The notes: generated by a model from the sequence alone, not told the origin. Shown: positions 1-12,479, counted from the stretch's first letter. The stretch: DNA of 64,000 bases from Cudoniella acicularis (GCA_013054445.1 JAAMPI010000044.1:1-64000), one strand, 5' to 3'. Numbers and translations are program-made.

Positions 1-819
1 GGGAAATAAATTGTCAGCACCTACACGCACTGGGGAGAATGAGCTCATACCATTCTGCGTTGAACTGCAGCCGACATTTTGCAAAAAGTTGTTGAAAACG
101 TACGGCAACAAAAGTGCTCTCGAGTCCATGGCCTGCAAGAATTCCAATTGCTTCAACCTTCCTGGATGACTAAGCAAGGGTAGTTAAGTTGATCACGTGC
201 AGCACAAACAAACTAAGGCGCGAAATTCTGATTCTCCCCTTTCTCCATCAACACCATCACCATTTCCTACCATCGCTACTTTCATACGTCCTCATCTCGG
301 TATAATGCTGTTAAGTATCGTACGCGCGCCCCTCTGGCTTTCCAGCCTTCGACAGTCGAGCGACTCGAGCCCTTGATTGAATTGATCGAAGTTGATTCTA
401 TTCACCCGTTGCCCTAATCGTCTTGAGGCTTGACCCGATTCACTGCGGGCAATGTATTGGAGGCGTCCAGAGAGTTGGTTTAGAATCCCATTTATTTGGT
501 TACAAGCAAAAGATTCATTTCAATTCCGCCACGATTCCTGAAATTGATCAACTAGCCCTGGTTGCCTCTTCTGCGGTCCACCTGTGACAGTGTGATCGGT
601 GTGCGCTTTGCATGCGCTGACGCTGGGTGAATTGGGAGCTCTCTTCTGTACAAGTTAAGCGACCAGTTAATCTCCTCCCTTCGGATATCGGTTTCTTTCC
701 GAGCAAGCAAGGACTTGATCACATTTCCGCCTCATTTCCTCAATATTCAACACTGAACTTGCAAATCCAAGCTTCCCCTCCCCAGAATCCTCATATTTCC
801 TTGATGACTGCATTAGATC
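1..819. other. Window edge and upstream region of the P450 relic
   Basis: No protein-coding stretch that I can support. The sequence is pyrimidine-rich in places, like fungal 5' flanks. It ends at the start codon of the broken P450 gene. Confidence 0.4.
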
Positions 820-2384
820 ATGATGTTTAATCTCGCTCTCGCCGTCATTACGGGCTTGGCCGTCGTCGTGGCAGCTTTCTCTCTTGGAAAGCGAAATCCC
901 AGACGCCTTCCTCTCCCTCCTGGACCGCGACCTCTACCTGTCATTGGTAATCTACACCAGGCTCCAACAATATGTCCATGGAGAGTCTTTCAGCAATGGG
1001 GCAAGCAATACGGCCCGATCTTCAAATTACAATTCGCACAGAACACCATTATCATGCTGTTAAACCACCAGACCGCCCATGATCTTCTCGACAAGAAGAG
1101 CGGCATTTACAGTTCACGTCCTCAAGTTGTTATGGCTGCTGAATGCTTTGGTCGGGGTATGCTCACTCTGTTGATGCCGTATGGTCCACGGTGGCGCCCA
1201 CATCAGCGGTTGCAGATGTCATGCCTCAACATCCGTGCTTCGCAGACATATTGCCGTCTTCAGGAATTGGAAAGCAAACAGCTTGTTTACGACATGCTAT
1301 CCACAAACGATTTCACCGATGGGTTTCGTCGTTATGCTGCTGGCTTGGTCTTCGCATTGGCTTATGGAAGGCTACTCGACCGTCTCGATTGTGTCGATTT
1401 GAAGGAATTGGATGAAATTGTGGAGAACACTTTGCAAACTCTGCAGCCTGGTTGGATCGTGGATCTTATCCTGATATTGAATTATCTTCCGAGCTGGCTG
1501 GCACCGTGGAAAAGATACACAGACAAACTTTGCAATTTCGAGTCCCGAATCTACCTCAAAAACTTCACCGATGGTTTGGCATCGCCGTCTTGGAATTGGT
1601 CCAAACAGGTTCATAGAATGGCTGATGGACAAATGTCTCTATTGGAGTTGGCGTATGACGTTGGAATCGTCTGGGAAGTATCAACAGATACAACAACTAT
1701 CGCTCTCGAAGTCTTCATCCTCGCCGCCGTACTGCATCCCGACATTGTTAAAAGGCCCAAGCACAACTTGACGAGGTTGTGGGTCCTGACCGCCTTCCAA
1801 CTTTTGCCGACAAAGAACACATCCCTTACATTTATGCCATTCTCCAAGAGGTCCTCCGATGGCGTCCTGTCGCTGCTGGCGGAGTTCCTCACGCTGTGAC
1901 CGAAGACGATGAATACATGGGTTATTTAATCCCCAAAGGCTCAACAATCATCGCAAACCAATGGGCCATCTGCCACGGCGAATCTGTCTTCCCGAACCCC
2001 GAAACCTTTGACCCAGAACGCTGGATTCAAAACCCGAACCTCCCAGTTGCAGCATTCAGCCATGGACGACGGACATGCTTCTGCCAACACATTGCACGCA
2101 ACTCGCTCTTCATAATCATTGCCCACTTTCTGTGGGCTTTTGACATCGAGTGTACGGTTGTAGACAAGAACGAAGAGAAAGTTCGACAGGTACCAAATCC
2201 TTTGGCCATGACGCAGGGTTTCAACTCCAAGCCGATGCCTTTCAAGGTTGAGTTCAAGGCTAGGACACCACGGGTAGTAGAGGTTATTCGCAAGGAATGG
2301 GTGATGAAAGAGAGAGATATTAATGTTATTTTGGAGCGTGTTGAACAGGATCAGGCTGCGCAGAGGGGTAAAGTAGAGGTTTAG
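820..2384 (+). pseudogene. OrdA-like cytochrome P450, frameshifted and decayed
   Basis: Fungal microsomal P450 of the O-methylsterigmatocystin-oxidoreductase-like (CYP64-like) group; substrate unknown. The 5' part has an N-terminal membrane anchor, then a proline-rich hinge (LPLPPGPRPLPVIGN). Around 1753-1757 the frame changes: homology leaves the first frame after VLHPDIVKR and resumes in the next frame at a GPDRLPTF-like segment, as expected if one G is missing from a short G run. The 3' part has ExxR, PERW and the heme loop. Key residues are also damaged. The loop reads FSHGRRTCFC, so the glycine two residues after the heme cysteine is lost, and the I-helix AGxDT is VSTDT. No introns are evident. 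The frameshift alone could be a sequencing error, but the lost residues argue for a real pseudogene. No cluster partners lie beside it. Confidence 0.8.
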
Positions 2385-2714
2385 GTTCATGGGGTCATAT
2401 TGGAGGACACACTTCATTTGGATTTGATGCGTATTTGTGGGTAGATAGTGAAATGCGATTATTTTGCCAAACATAACATTCTGCATGATTCCTGTCTATT
2501 TTTCTCGCTATATGATTTAGCAAATCCCTTCTTTCTGATCATCACTTATCGTCTATCCCCGGAGGTTAGCTCCTTTTATATTTGATCGTCTCATGAAATT
2601 TCTTTTCATTCATTACTAATTTTAATGAATAAAAAGTCGTAATATTGAACGATCAAATGGCTAAGCTGTGTATAAATTATCTATTGAAGTCCTCAAATTT
2701 ACACTCACCTCTCT

Positions 2715-2771
2715 GCTATAGGGGCTGCTGGCTAACTTTCAGCGGGCAAGCTCCTATAAATTAGCGAGTGT
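2715..2771. repeat. Short palindromic repeat, copy A (degenerate left arm)
   Basis: Aligned by eye to copy B about 235 bases downstream: the core around TTCAGCG and the right end TTAGCGAGT are shared over roughly 50 bases. The left arm is degraded compared with copies B and C. Confidence 0.55.
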
Positions 2772-2947
2772 TGTCGCTGGGGACTCATCATGTCGCAATT
2801 TTTTGTCACGGCAATAATAATACATTTTTAATTCTATAATGCTTTAAAGGACTATACAAGTAACAATTCTGGAAGCGCAGCGAAGCTTTATTCATTATGC
2901 GATATATTAAGCGCATGCAATTTAATGTGGGAAAAGAAATGAGGTGG

Positions 2948-3009
2948 TCGTTAAATTACAGGGGATGTACGCTAATATTCAGCGTGCGAGGCCCTGTAAT
3001 TTAGCGAGT
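2948..3009. repeat. Short palindromic repeat, copy B
   Basis: Inverted arms TCGTTAAATTACAGGG and CCCTGTAATTTAGCGA flank a loop of about 30 bases. The same arms recur at 24260-24325. Size and structure suggest a very small MITE or a dispersed structural repeat. No target-site duplication is obvious. Confidence 0.6.
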
Positions 3010-3806
3010 AGTAAGGCTGGGAAAGTGCTGTCAGGACTTCGAGGTTAAAAGCGAGGATCAGTTGTATTGTGTTTGTCTGTTATTTTTATTATAATTAGCG
3101 GCCCGCAAGTCTTAAGGCATTTAATTTTAAGTTGTTTAGTGTATAATGTAGTACTGAATTTATGAAGTGAACTTATATCTTTCCGCCCGCGAAGCGAATT
3201 TAAACCCGTTTTATTATCCCGATTTTATATAGAAGATCTGTCCGATATTCTAGCAGCCATTTTTAAAAGAAAGATAAAATAATCTCGTATCTAGTATAGA
3301 AAAGAAACATTACGAATAAGGTGAGCAGAATCAGCAAGGAAGAAAACCGAATCTTACAGGAGAGCTGCGTGTCCAAAAAAGAAAGAAAAATAAATCCCCA
3401 GAGTAACGGGTTGCACTGCCATAGAAAGAGACAATATAGATTTAAACCTAAGTGGGTAGGTAACAGCCGCGAGAGTAATGAAAGAATTACAGAACACCAG
3501 GACATCCCCCTAAATCCTAAGCCTACAAGCGAAAAGTGTAAGAAAATTACTATCATTTTCGGTTCGACCCAGAAAAGCCCATATAACGTTATCCTAATAT
3601 CCTTCGGCTGAAAAATAGGCTAGATTGACGACCCATACAGGAGATTTGGAAGGTATTTTCCTCAAAGGTGACTGGATAAAATGTAAGTATAATTTTCAGA
3701 AGCTTAAACGAAGGTAAGCCAGCTTTCTACAACCCTTATGAAAATCAGAAGAGGGGAAGTGAGAACTTACAGTTGCAAAATTTACTATTGGGGAGGATGT
3801 CATCCA

Positions 3807-5475
3807 TCAAGTTAGTTCGACATAAGTGCCCAATCTTTGCACCTCTCCAGTGAGTTTCAACCCGTATCCTATCTCGTCGTTCTCATTTGCATCTCGTACT
3901 AACCGCAGCATTCCCTCTCTGCTATCCTCGCTCGTGACGTATGACAAGCCTGACATTTGACTTCGAAAGTGGCTGTCCAGCAAACTGGTGTCTGTCATTA
4001 ATGCCGCAGCGGGACCATCATTGACGATGGGTCCCTTGCACCTTTGGTCTTGAAGCCATAATAGGATAATCCCCGAAGCGGTGAGAAGGATATTGATACC
4101 CAGCCAAAGGCCTACACGAATCTTGCCAACAGCCGCTTGGAACATGGGCGAAGCTTCGCCGACTGAGAGGTCAACTAGGCTTGTATCATCGAAAGTAGGG
4201 TAGAATGCATCCCACACGGCCATGTAAGAGATTTTGATAAGCCTGTTGACGTAGTCATCTTTATTGTCCCATGTTGAGAGGCGCGTGTCGTTCGACTGAG
4301 TAATTGTCAACAGCAAATCGGCCATCCCAATAAGCGCTACCTCAATCCAAATGCTGGGCTTGACAGAAAGATCACTGTCTCCTCCGAGGATAGGCTCAAT
4401 AACATTATCGGTTACGAACCTGCTGCTTGAGCTGTTGACAACGCCTACGGTGATGTTGAATGCGCCTAAAAGGTAGCAAGTTTCGTTTAAATGTGCGGCG
4501 TCTGGAACCCAACCAATCAAGTTTTTCAGGTTGGATATCAAGGTGGCGTTCCCGAACGGGTTGGTAGCGACAGGAGTACAGTTGTTTGCTGCCTGTGAAC
4601 TAACCGCTAGAAGGATTTTCTTAGTTCCAGTAAAAATTATTGGTGGGGGGTAGGTTGTATCATTTGGGAAGTCGCCCAAATTTCGCTGGGTGTCGTATAT
4701 GGGATTCAAGTCATAGAATATTAAGGTTCCAGATTTCTCACTCGCTAGGTAACCAGGACCGCCTAGTAGATTTGGGCCAAAGCTACGTTTCATGAATTCT
4801 ATGGTGTCGTTGGGCCATGGCAAGGCATCCCATGTCAAATCAAGAACCTCAAGACGAGGCAACACTGCACCGGCTACAGTATAGTTGAATGGTACAGGAG
4901 ATTGACTACTAGTTAATTTGTCGTTAACTACATGCCGGCAAATATTGTCCTCTGGTACCATAGTGTTCACCCAACATTCACTTACTATGTCTTGCACTAG
5001 TTCCGCTATGTCGGTAACATAGCCGATTTGATACGTGTGGGATAGAAAGCCGTACCATTTTGTTTTCCCATCAGTTGCCATAACAGAAGACAGGTTTCCT
5101 GTAGGGGTAGACTCCGATTCCAGATTCCAGTTAATAGACCCAGTAAGGAATGAACCAACGAAAGTCGAAGGAAACATAAGAATGAAAGCCAGGGTAACTA
5201 TAAGGCTCTCTCGATTTCGTTGTACAGCGTATATAGGTAGCTTCCAGAATACTATTCGGTTGAATTGAACCACATTCAAACCTTGTGTCTTTAGAAGAAC
5301 GAGGGATGGGCGCGAATGAGGTTCTCCAACAAAATCACCAGAAGGGAAATGGTGATAACGAGAGCTGCCTGCACTGAAAGTATCCAAATAGCACAGAAGT
5401 GGCGTGTTCGTTTGATTTCGTGTCTCTTGCCCCTTCCAAGAGGGACTTCGTGGTCGGAGATGACTGATTCCTTCA
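3807..5475 (-). CDS. Uncharacterised membrane protein, 5' part in another frame
   Basis: The main frame (5387 down to 3807, up to 526 codons) has a hydrophobic segment near LIVTLAFILMFPSTFVG, then about 330 residues rich in N-x-S/T sites that look extracellular. A second membrane segment (VGLWLGINILLTASGIILLW) and a short cytoplasmic tail follow. Just upstream, in a different frame, an ATG at 5475 begins a stretch with another membrane helix (IWILSVQAALVITISLLVIL) that runs to a stop near 5291. The two parts overlap around 5300-5390. They are probably one protein joined by a short intron or broken by an indel, but I could not find a clean GT-AG pair. This kind of glycosylated multi-pass protein is common and unnamed in filamentous fungi. 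Function unknown; possibly a truncated member. Confidence 0.5.
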
Positions 5476-6868
5476 TTGATGCGGCCGGAGCGATGTGGTG
5501 AGCTAAAAGGCCATTTCCCTTGTTGTAGTATGAACCGCCGAGTATTATGAATGAGGTGCAGAGTTGGTATTGACCGTGGATTGGAACAGAGGTCAGGATG
5601 AAGTTCTCACAATGCTTGAAAGAGAGCCATGAAAATTGAAAAGACCACCACAACTCAAAAGCATCTCAGGAGTCGACCTCCTGACTTTCCGACAGATCAG
5701 ACCCCAGCGCTTCGCAAGCGAGTACAAGAAGAACGTTTGGGCAGACGTTGGACTGATACTTGATTGGTGATATGCCTTCGACCTTTCGACGGCCTGCGAC
5801 CTGCCGCTGCGTAGTTCTTGCAAGGTTTGCTCACTCCCAACACTTGAAAAAATAAACACTAAATTTGTCCCAGTATTGTAAAAGAGAGGATATTAGAGTA
5901 CAACCATAATGGTTCCGACTTATGCATACTTGCTTGCGATTTAAAATTCGTAGTCATTTAATCAATTTGAAGTGTTTCTGGCGATGTTGCGAAGCAAATC
6001 GCTAACGAGTGAGTTAGATTCAATGATACTTCGCAATGAGACCGCCAGGCACCAAGGGAACAAAACACTTGATTGATCGCAGATAGAGAGGTCTGTGCGT
6101 GAACTTTTTCAATATTGAGTCAAGCAAATATGGGGAAAACAGGAAACATATTGGAGAGGTTGAAGTTGTAGAACGTCGGAGACTTGAAAACGGCGAAGGG
6201 CAGCAATTAGCATGCCTAACCTATGCAGCTTTCCGACACTGGCGTGCCCGTCATGAAAGGTCTCCCGAATGTTTATCGCCAGGATGGATAACAATTTAGC
6301 AAGTCGAATGACTTCGTTGCTCTTTTATTTGAGTGGTTCCTCAAAAACTTTCGAGCGTTTTCTACACTTTCGCGAAGGAGCTACATCAAATAAATAGAAA
6401 GAATGTAAAAAGATACCCTTCTACTATTTTTTCGGGTGCTCGTGACGAGACACAAGAACTACGACTAAATTCAGTTTTCATGATGCACAACATTCGAGGC
6501 TCGGCATTTATGATACGGAAGTACCGCAAAGGTCACACCGATGCAAGTGCCACCATCAACACCTTTTCCACATCCAGTAACTTACGTCTCACCATTTATT
6601 TCGGAAGACTGTGCTGAGGCAAGAAGAACCGTTTTTGTGATACTCAGAGGTGCAGGTGCAGCCCGAGTATTGCTACCTACGGCAGATAAAAGTGACTATC
6701 ACGGTTCACAACACTTTTGCCCTCATATCGGGTGCTCCATTTGCACGTGCTTCCTTTTGGGTCTCCTGAACACAATATTCCATTCCCATACATTTCTCAT
6801 TCTTTCTGGACTACAAAAAGATAAAACTATCTGAATTCGCTGGAACGGGAGTTTGAACGGCCAGGAAC
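5476..6868. other. Intergenic, no supported gene
   Basis: Only short ORFs (about 60-97 codons) without recognisable features. I see no RNA gene or repeat that I can defend here. Confidence 0.4.
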
Positions 6869-7564
6869 TTACCAAAGGTCAGTGGGCGAACTCTTCAGCC
6901 GTGTTTCGTCTACTTTCTTGCAAAGCCTTCTCCGGAGAGAGGATTGATTGTTAGAAAAAGAGCAAAATGTAGAGTGATACCGCTGCTGTGGGATCAAGTA
7001 GTGTACTATTGGAGACGTTTTCTGGGGAACGGTCTCTGGGATAGTTGCTGACAAGAAGCTTTCAATTGCCTTTACCAAATTTTCCTTCACTCTGAGTCCC
7101 AGTGTAACCTTTTCGTGTGTATATAGAAGCCGTTCATCCCTCTTCAAAGTTTCACTCTTAAAATTTATTCTCAACAATGTTGTTCTTGTCCACCTCACTC
7201 TTGCCTCTTTCGGTAACCACATTTTGTCCCTGCTTGTCCGCATTTGCACCAATAGCCATCCCATCACCATTTGGTTAAAAGACGTCTTTCCATAAGAAGC
7301 CAGATCACCATAGAATATATTTGCCAAAGCGGCTGCCAAACACACTATATCCTTCACATCCTCAACTTCCAACTCATTCTCTTCGGGGACGTCTCTGCTC
7401 ATGGCTCTGTAAGCTTCACAAAAAGCTCTTATTGTAGCTTTCTCTTCTTTTGTGAGGAAGGGAGAGGAAACTATTGTGGCCAAAGCTACCAATGTGGAAG
7501 TGCCACATGGAATTCTGTCCTTGAAGGCGCCGTCTCTGAAGGAGTGTTCGTGGATCGCGCTCAT
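6869..7564 (-). CDS. Orphan ORF, 231 codons
   Basis: Single uninterrupted frame with an ATG at 7564. The predicted protein is soluble, with no signal peptide or membrane helix, and is mixed charged/hydrophobic with helical-looking segments (for example EEKATIRAFCEAYRAM). I recognise no family. Length and composition suggest a real protein, but splicing at the 3' end is possible because the C-terminal 40 residues look less structured. No functional context from neighbours. Confidence 0.4.
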   Translation of the reverse strand: MSAIHEHSFRDGAFKDRIPCGTSTLVALATIVSSPFLTKEEKATIRAFCEAYRAMSRDVPEENELEVEDVKDIVCLAAALANIFYGDLASYGKTSFNQMVMGWLLVQMRTSRDKMWLPKEARVRWTRTTLLRINFKSETLKRDERLLYTHEKVTLGLRVKENLVKAIESFLSATIPETVPQKTSPIVHYLIPQQRYHSTFCSFSNNQSSLRRRLCKKVDETRLKSSPTDLW

Positions 7565-8780
7565 GATTTCGTTGTTGAAGTTGGTGAAAAGTTCTGCGTG
7601 TTGGGCTCATTTTTCAGGAGTGTTGCAAGTGGCCAAATTGGGTTTGAATTTTATTTTTAATAGTGAGTCAAGCCAGGCTTCACACTGGGGGTTGACGGGC
7701 AGATATTGATGGTTGATGGACAGTAGCGGCAGGCAGACACATGATGTCAATAATATATGAGAGAATTTCTTTGTTGGAAAGCAATTGAAAATCTAGAAAG
7801 TCACCGAGGTTGCCATTGAGAGTTGTATTGAAGCTATCTTGAACATTCTGTAATTATTCCAGGCTTTGTGTCGTCTCTAACGAAGATTTAATAGGCAGTT
7901 TCTGGAACTTGGGGATTTGAAACGGGAGAGAAGAGATTGGAAACTGCTCGATTATTTGGTTATTCTCTTTGCAGTGAATGAAAATCGCACAGCGAAAGCT
8001 TCTAGAAGGTAATGGTTTCAAACTGACTTGATTTGTGGCGCCTCGGGTGTTGGCTCGCCTAAAAAGGGGTTGAGAAAGGGGTCAAGAAGGGAGCTAAACA
8101 CCTCAGACTTTTCCACCATGGCTGAAACCCCACAAATATTTCATGAATCCAAATCAAATCCAGTTCCAGGATCATTTATTTGACCTAATTCCAGTTATTG
8201 GCTACGCTCAAGTATGGCACGTGATACGGCGGAACCATCCTGCGGAGGCTTTTCATTGGCGGCAGAGTTCCCCGCTGCTCCACCCTCTTCCCCTGTGAAA
8301 CTTCGCCTGAAGAACTTCAACTCCTCGCAAATAAATCACCGAACATGCCACACGAATTCTAAGCAAACCCAATTCGTATTTTCATGGCCAGAAATCGGGC
8401 AAGACAGACCACTCTGCTGCTTAAACTTCCCTTCTCCGTTCTTAGCACAAGTCGTGGCGTGTAATTGGACTGTTTTGTGAACGGATTCAGCATCGGTCCC
8501 GGCCTCGACCCCGGTCTAAACCCTGCTATCGAAGCTCTAGCTATCGCCATGCAGCTCCTTATCATGACAAACTGCAGTTTTCCATTACATACCTCCAATG
8601 ATTGACCAGAGTTGTTGGTTCGGTGCTTGATAGTATGACGGCAGCTCCGAGTTTCAGGATAACGGTTATCTGGAAGTGGAACCTGTTTTCTCACCTCATT
8701 TGGTATATCTTCATCGGTTCCTTCCCTGCGAACACCTTCAATTGAAGTTTTAATTTCTGGTACTTTTGTTGTCGGCAATC
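7565..8780. other. Intergenic and promoter region of the permease gene
   Basis: No supported gene. The right part is the upstream region of the permease beginning at 8781 and includes paired GATA motifs, listed separately. Confidence 0.45.
8657..8671. promoter_or_regulatory. Inverted pair of GATA-type sites upstream of the permease
   Basis: GATAA at 8658-8662 and TTATC at 8666-8670 form a small inverted pair about 110 bases before the permease start codon. AreA/NIT2 GATA factors control nitrogen-source transporters through such sites in ascomycetes. The link is inference, since GATA motifs are short and common. Confidence 0.35.
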
Positions 8781-10620
8781 ATGGCAACACAAACAGGCGC
8801 AAGCATGCATCCAGACATGGAGAAGATCGCAAGTCGACAGGCTCATTCTGTCACTCCTCAAGAGGAGCTTCTGGCAGGTGAAGCCGACGCAGAACTTCTT
8901 GGTAAGTGAAACATGCTGAGAACTCAAATTATTTCTGACAGGTACACAGCAAAACTCGGATACAAGCAAGAACTCCGTCGAAATTTCACAATGATCGAAG
9001 TTTTCGGAATCGCATTTAGCATTATGGGCTTGCTCCCCTCCATCGCATCCACTCTATCTTTTTCAATACCCGCTGGGCCGGTTGGCATGGTTTGGGGATG
9101 GTTCTTGGCTTCTGGATGTATCTTTGTCGTTGGAGTGGCAATGGCAGATCTTGGCTCTGCCATGCCAACTTCAGGTGGCTTATACTGGTGGTATGTTGCG
9201 ATCAACTCAAACTTTGAAATATCGCTGATTGAAGCAGGACCCATTATTTCGCATCTCCCAAAACTCGCAATGCATTGAGCTTTCTCGTGGGATATTCGAA
9301 TACACTTGGATTGGTTGGGGGATTGTGCAGCATTGATTATGGCTTTGCCTTGATGTTCTGCTCGGTGTAAGTCACGCCTTTTCACCCCGAAAACCAGATG
9401 CTAAAAATTGTAGGATTGTTATTGCACGAGATGGAAATTGGACACCCTCAAATGGAGTAGTCTACGCTGTGTTTCTTGCTTGCGTTCTCCTCCATGGCGT
9501 CTTGGCATCCACACTTTCGAAAGTTATGGGGAAATTGCAAACCGTATTTGTGGCGATGAACCTGATTCTCATCGCTGCTACTATTATTGCTCTTCCGGTT
9601 GGAAAGAAGTTGGCCAGCGAACGAAACGACGCCCACTATATCTTCGCTCAAACCGAGAACTTGACGACATGGCCGACCGGATGGGCATTCATGTTGTCAT
9701 GGCTATCACCAATTTGGACAATTGGAGCATTTGACAGTTGTGTTCACATGAGCGAAGAAGCTGCAAACGCTGCCAAAGCAGTGCCGTATGGAATTATGAT
9801 GTCAATTGGATCCTGTTGGATCCTAGGCTTCATCATAATGATTGTGATTGCGGCATGCATCAACCCAGACTTGGAGGCCGTGCTTGGCTCTTCATTCGGC
9901 CAACCTATGGCACAAATTTATTATGATGCAGTTGGAAAGCAAGGAACCTTGGGCTTGATGTCCCTTCTTTTCATCGTCCAATTTCTCATGGGCCTTTCTA
10001 TCACTGTTGCGGCATCCCGCCAAACATGGGCTTTCTCTCGAGACGGCGCTCTCCCATTTTCGAGTTTTTTCCGCCCCATCTCGAAGAAATTTGGCTATAT
10101 CCCGTTGAGATGTGTCTGGGGCTGTGTCTTCCTTGCTGCAGTTCTCGGCCTTCTTTGTCTGATCGCCCCAGCTGCCGCATCAGCTCTCTTCTCTCTTGCG
10201 GTTGCCGGTAACAACCTGGCTTGGGGAACTCCAATCTTGTGCCGAGTTGTTTGGGGGCAAAAGAAATTTGTTCCAGGTCCGTTCTACACGGGCGACAGAT
10301 TCTCAACTCCTATCGCGTGGGCTGCTATTATCTTCCTCGTCTTTGGCATTTTCTTGGCTATGTTCCCCACAGGTGGGCCGGATCCAACGCCTCAGACTAT
10401 GAATTACACTGTCGTGATTAATATGGCTGTGTGGGGTGGTGCTTTGGCTTATTATTTCATTGATGCGAGGAAGTGGTTTTCAGGGCCGAAGATGACAGTT
10501 GAGGATATTCCTGAGGGAATGCTTGCTGAGCTTGCGGAGACTGGGGATATCGAGGGTCTCGAAAATGGGAAACAAACCGAGTTAGTTGGAGAAGGAGTTG
10601 CAGAGAAACAAGAGTCTTAG
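8781..10620 (+). CDS. Amino-acid/GABA-type permease (APC superfamily)
   Basis: Plasma-membrane transporter of the fungal amino acid/choline transporter family (GABA permease, UGA4- and HNM1-like); substrate not predictable. Exons 8781-8901, 8950-9190, 9238-9366 and 9414-10620 give 565 residues with all phases closing. The introns are 46-48 bases with GTAAGT or GTATGT donors. After a soluble N-terminus of about 40 residues comes the family motif LGYKQELRRNF, then the first helix region (EVFGIAFSIMGLLPSIAS) and SGGLYWW near the third helix. About twelve hydrophobic segments follow, with a conserved SPIWTIGAFDSCVHMSEEA stretch in mid-protein. The acidic C-terminal tail is typical. The start is set by the ATG that opens the in-frame N-terminus. 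Intact; nearby GATA sites fit nitrogen regulation. Confidence 0.88.
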
Positions 10621-11614
10621 ATATTTTGTGCCGAGTCTACATGACTAAAAGTTGCCTACGGTCGATTGGAATCCATCTCGAGATTTAAAAATGGTCCGTT
10701 AACCAATAGATCAGAATGGCCTGCAAATTGTAACCCATTCGAATATGGAATCGAGATCATCTATTTTAAGTCCAGCGGCAGAGAAACCCAATTTACGCCA
10801 TCGAATGATCTAGCATCACGTCAAATTAAATTTCCACAGCTTTATACGTAAATCTGCCGTGCGAGAAATAAGGTTTAGAGGCATAGTATGCTAGTATGTA
10901 TCAATGTATCACCAATACCATAATGCTTGGAGTTGTCGTGATCTATCCTAGCGGCATCGCCTCTTCAGGGTGATGCACTCTCGAAAAGAAAACGAATAGG
11001 AATATTATAATAGGAATACGAGTTTAGAATAATGATTTTAGAAACATTTACAGGCAAGAATTCAAATAATTTTGATACGAAATTGTCGTTTGAGGAACAG
11101 TATTCAGATTAAGTGTCATAATCACACATAAATGAGATTTATTTTTACCACATATGTACATACCCCGCTCATTAATGTTAGAACCAGAGAGTGAAGACGA
11201 GAGAAAATCGCAACAAGTTCAAAATTTTACACTTTTTTATAACGGTGGTGTTCTCCAGGCCCGACATGTCATTGGCTGGCGATATTTTAAGCGAGGCCCC
11301 TGAATCGGCCCCCGCAGACCTTGGGTAAATTCTACCCCAGGACTTCGAACTACAGCACAAAATAGCACGTCAGGGCTTCAAATGTTGAAAATACAAAACC
11401 ATTCATGTGCAGGTGTATTTTGGGGGTGTGGCGGCTATTCAACGGTCCAGAAACTTTAGTCCATAAGCTCTCTCCATTTCAAAGTCAGCGCTTATGTTGG
11501 TCAGCGGCTCGAAAAAGCGGCCCTGAAGGGAAATCTGAATAAAGTGCCAACTCACTCCAATATTCATTTTTCCTTCTAAGAGGAATTCGAAACACGACAC
11601 TCTCGAAAGTCAAA
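10621..11614. other. Intergenic, permease 3' flank
   Basis: AT-rich downstream flank of the permease, with nothing coding that I can support up to the start of the cysteine-rich pseudogene. Confidence 0.45.
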
Positions 11615-12479
11615 ATGTCAACATCCTGCCCCGACCCAACATTCCAGCCCTGCGCCCTACCAGGAATCCCATCCAATTTCTGCTATCCTCCTAATTCGAC
11701 CGCATCCCGCTTGCTGGAAACACCACGATACTGTGTTGCCCTACGGAAGCTAACTGCTCCACCATAGAACCCTCAATCTGCGATATCACCTTCCAAAATG
11801 TGGCTCTGCACCCGGATAATTCTCTTATGACCACGGCGTTGAACTCTACTCTTGAGACATGTGCAGGCTATTGTTGTCCATTTGGTTATACATGTATTGG
11901 AACCACCGGCAATGTTTCTACGCCAAGAAGTCTCTGTGAGAAAAATGCGAACTAGGACTCTTTGCCACCTCGGTCAGCTAATTTAACGATGGTTTCGGCA
12001 AGTTCTTCGCCGTGGACTGCTGCATCTTCAACAGCCGGGTAAGCTTTCAACGAGTAGTAAATGGTGGTTGGTAATTAATTCGCGCGCAGACCATTCACTT
12101 TCTCAACCGGATCCTCTGCACCAGCGACGTCTCATACATCCACCCAAGCGGGACTTCTCGTTACAAGTATCTAATGGGAATACTCGGTCTTCTCGCGATT
12201 GTAGTCGCCATAGTGTATTTCGTTCGAAGACGAAACAAGAAGGTCCTGCAACGCGAAGGCCCGCCCCTCTCTTTTGAAAAAGAGAAACGTCAGTTGCAGG
12301 AGCGCTTCGACAAATCGGAATTACCTGAAAATTCTTTGCGCATTGAACTTCCTGGCTGGACAAGACTGTGAAAACTCTCGAGATTTCTGGAGCTGCCTGC
12401 GTATCGCGAGTCGGTGCAATTGCCTGCTGAGTCTTTGAAGCGAGCCTCGAGGAGTGCTAGTCGAAGATCAGGAAACTGA
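11615..12479 (+). pseudogene. Cysteine-rich single-pass membrane protein, multiply broken
   Basis: Pieces of one protein can be followed through at least four lesions. An ATG at 11615 starts a cysteine-containing segment (MSTSCPDPTFQPC). The frame shifts before about 11730, where a cysteine-rich part (CCPTEANC, then CAGYCCPFGYTC) continues. An in-frame TAG follows near 11953, then a Ser/Ala-rich stalk and a likely intron. The frame changes again just before the membrane helix GILGLLAIVVAIVYFV, which is followed by a basic stop-transfer. A last shift near 12370 puts the C-terminus (FLELPAYRESVQLP, then RS-rich) in yet another frame ending at 12479. The layout matches fungal cell-surface proteins with a cysteine ectodomain, Ser/Thr stalk and one transmembrane helix. 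Function unknown. Confidence 0.7.

Larger units (their letters stand above)
2385..3806. other. AT-rich intergenic stretch with short palindromic repeats
   Basis: No convincing gene. The stretch is AT-rich and carries two copies of the short palindromic repeat listed separately. Two overlapping ORFs of about 96 codons at 3263-3611 on opposite strands show no family features. Confidence 0.5.
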
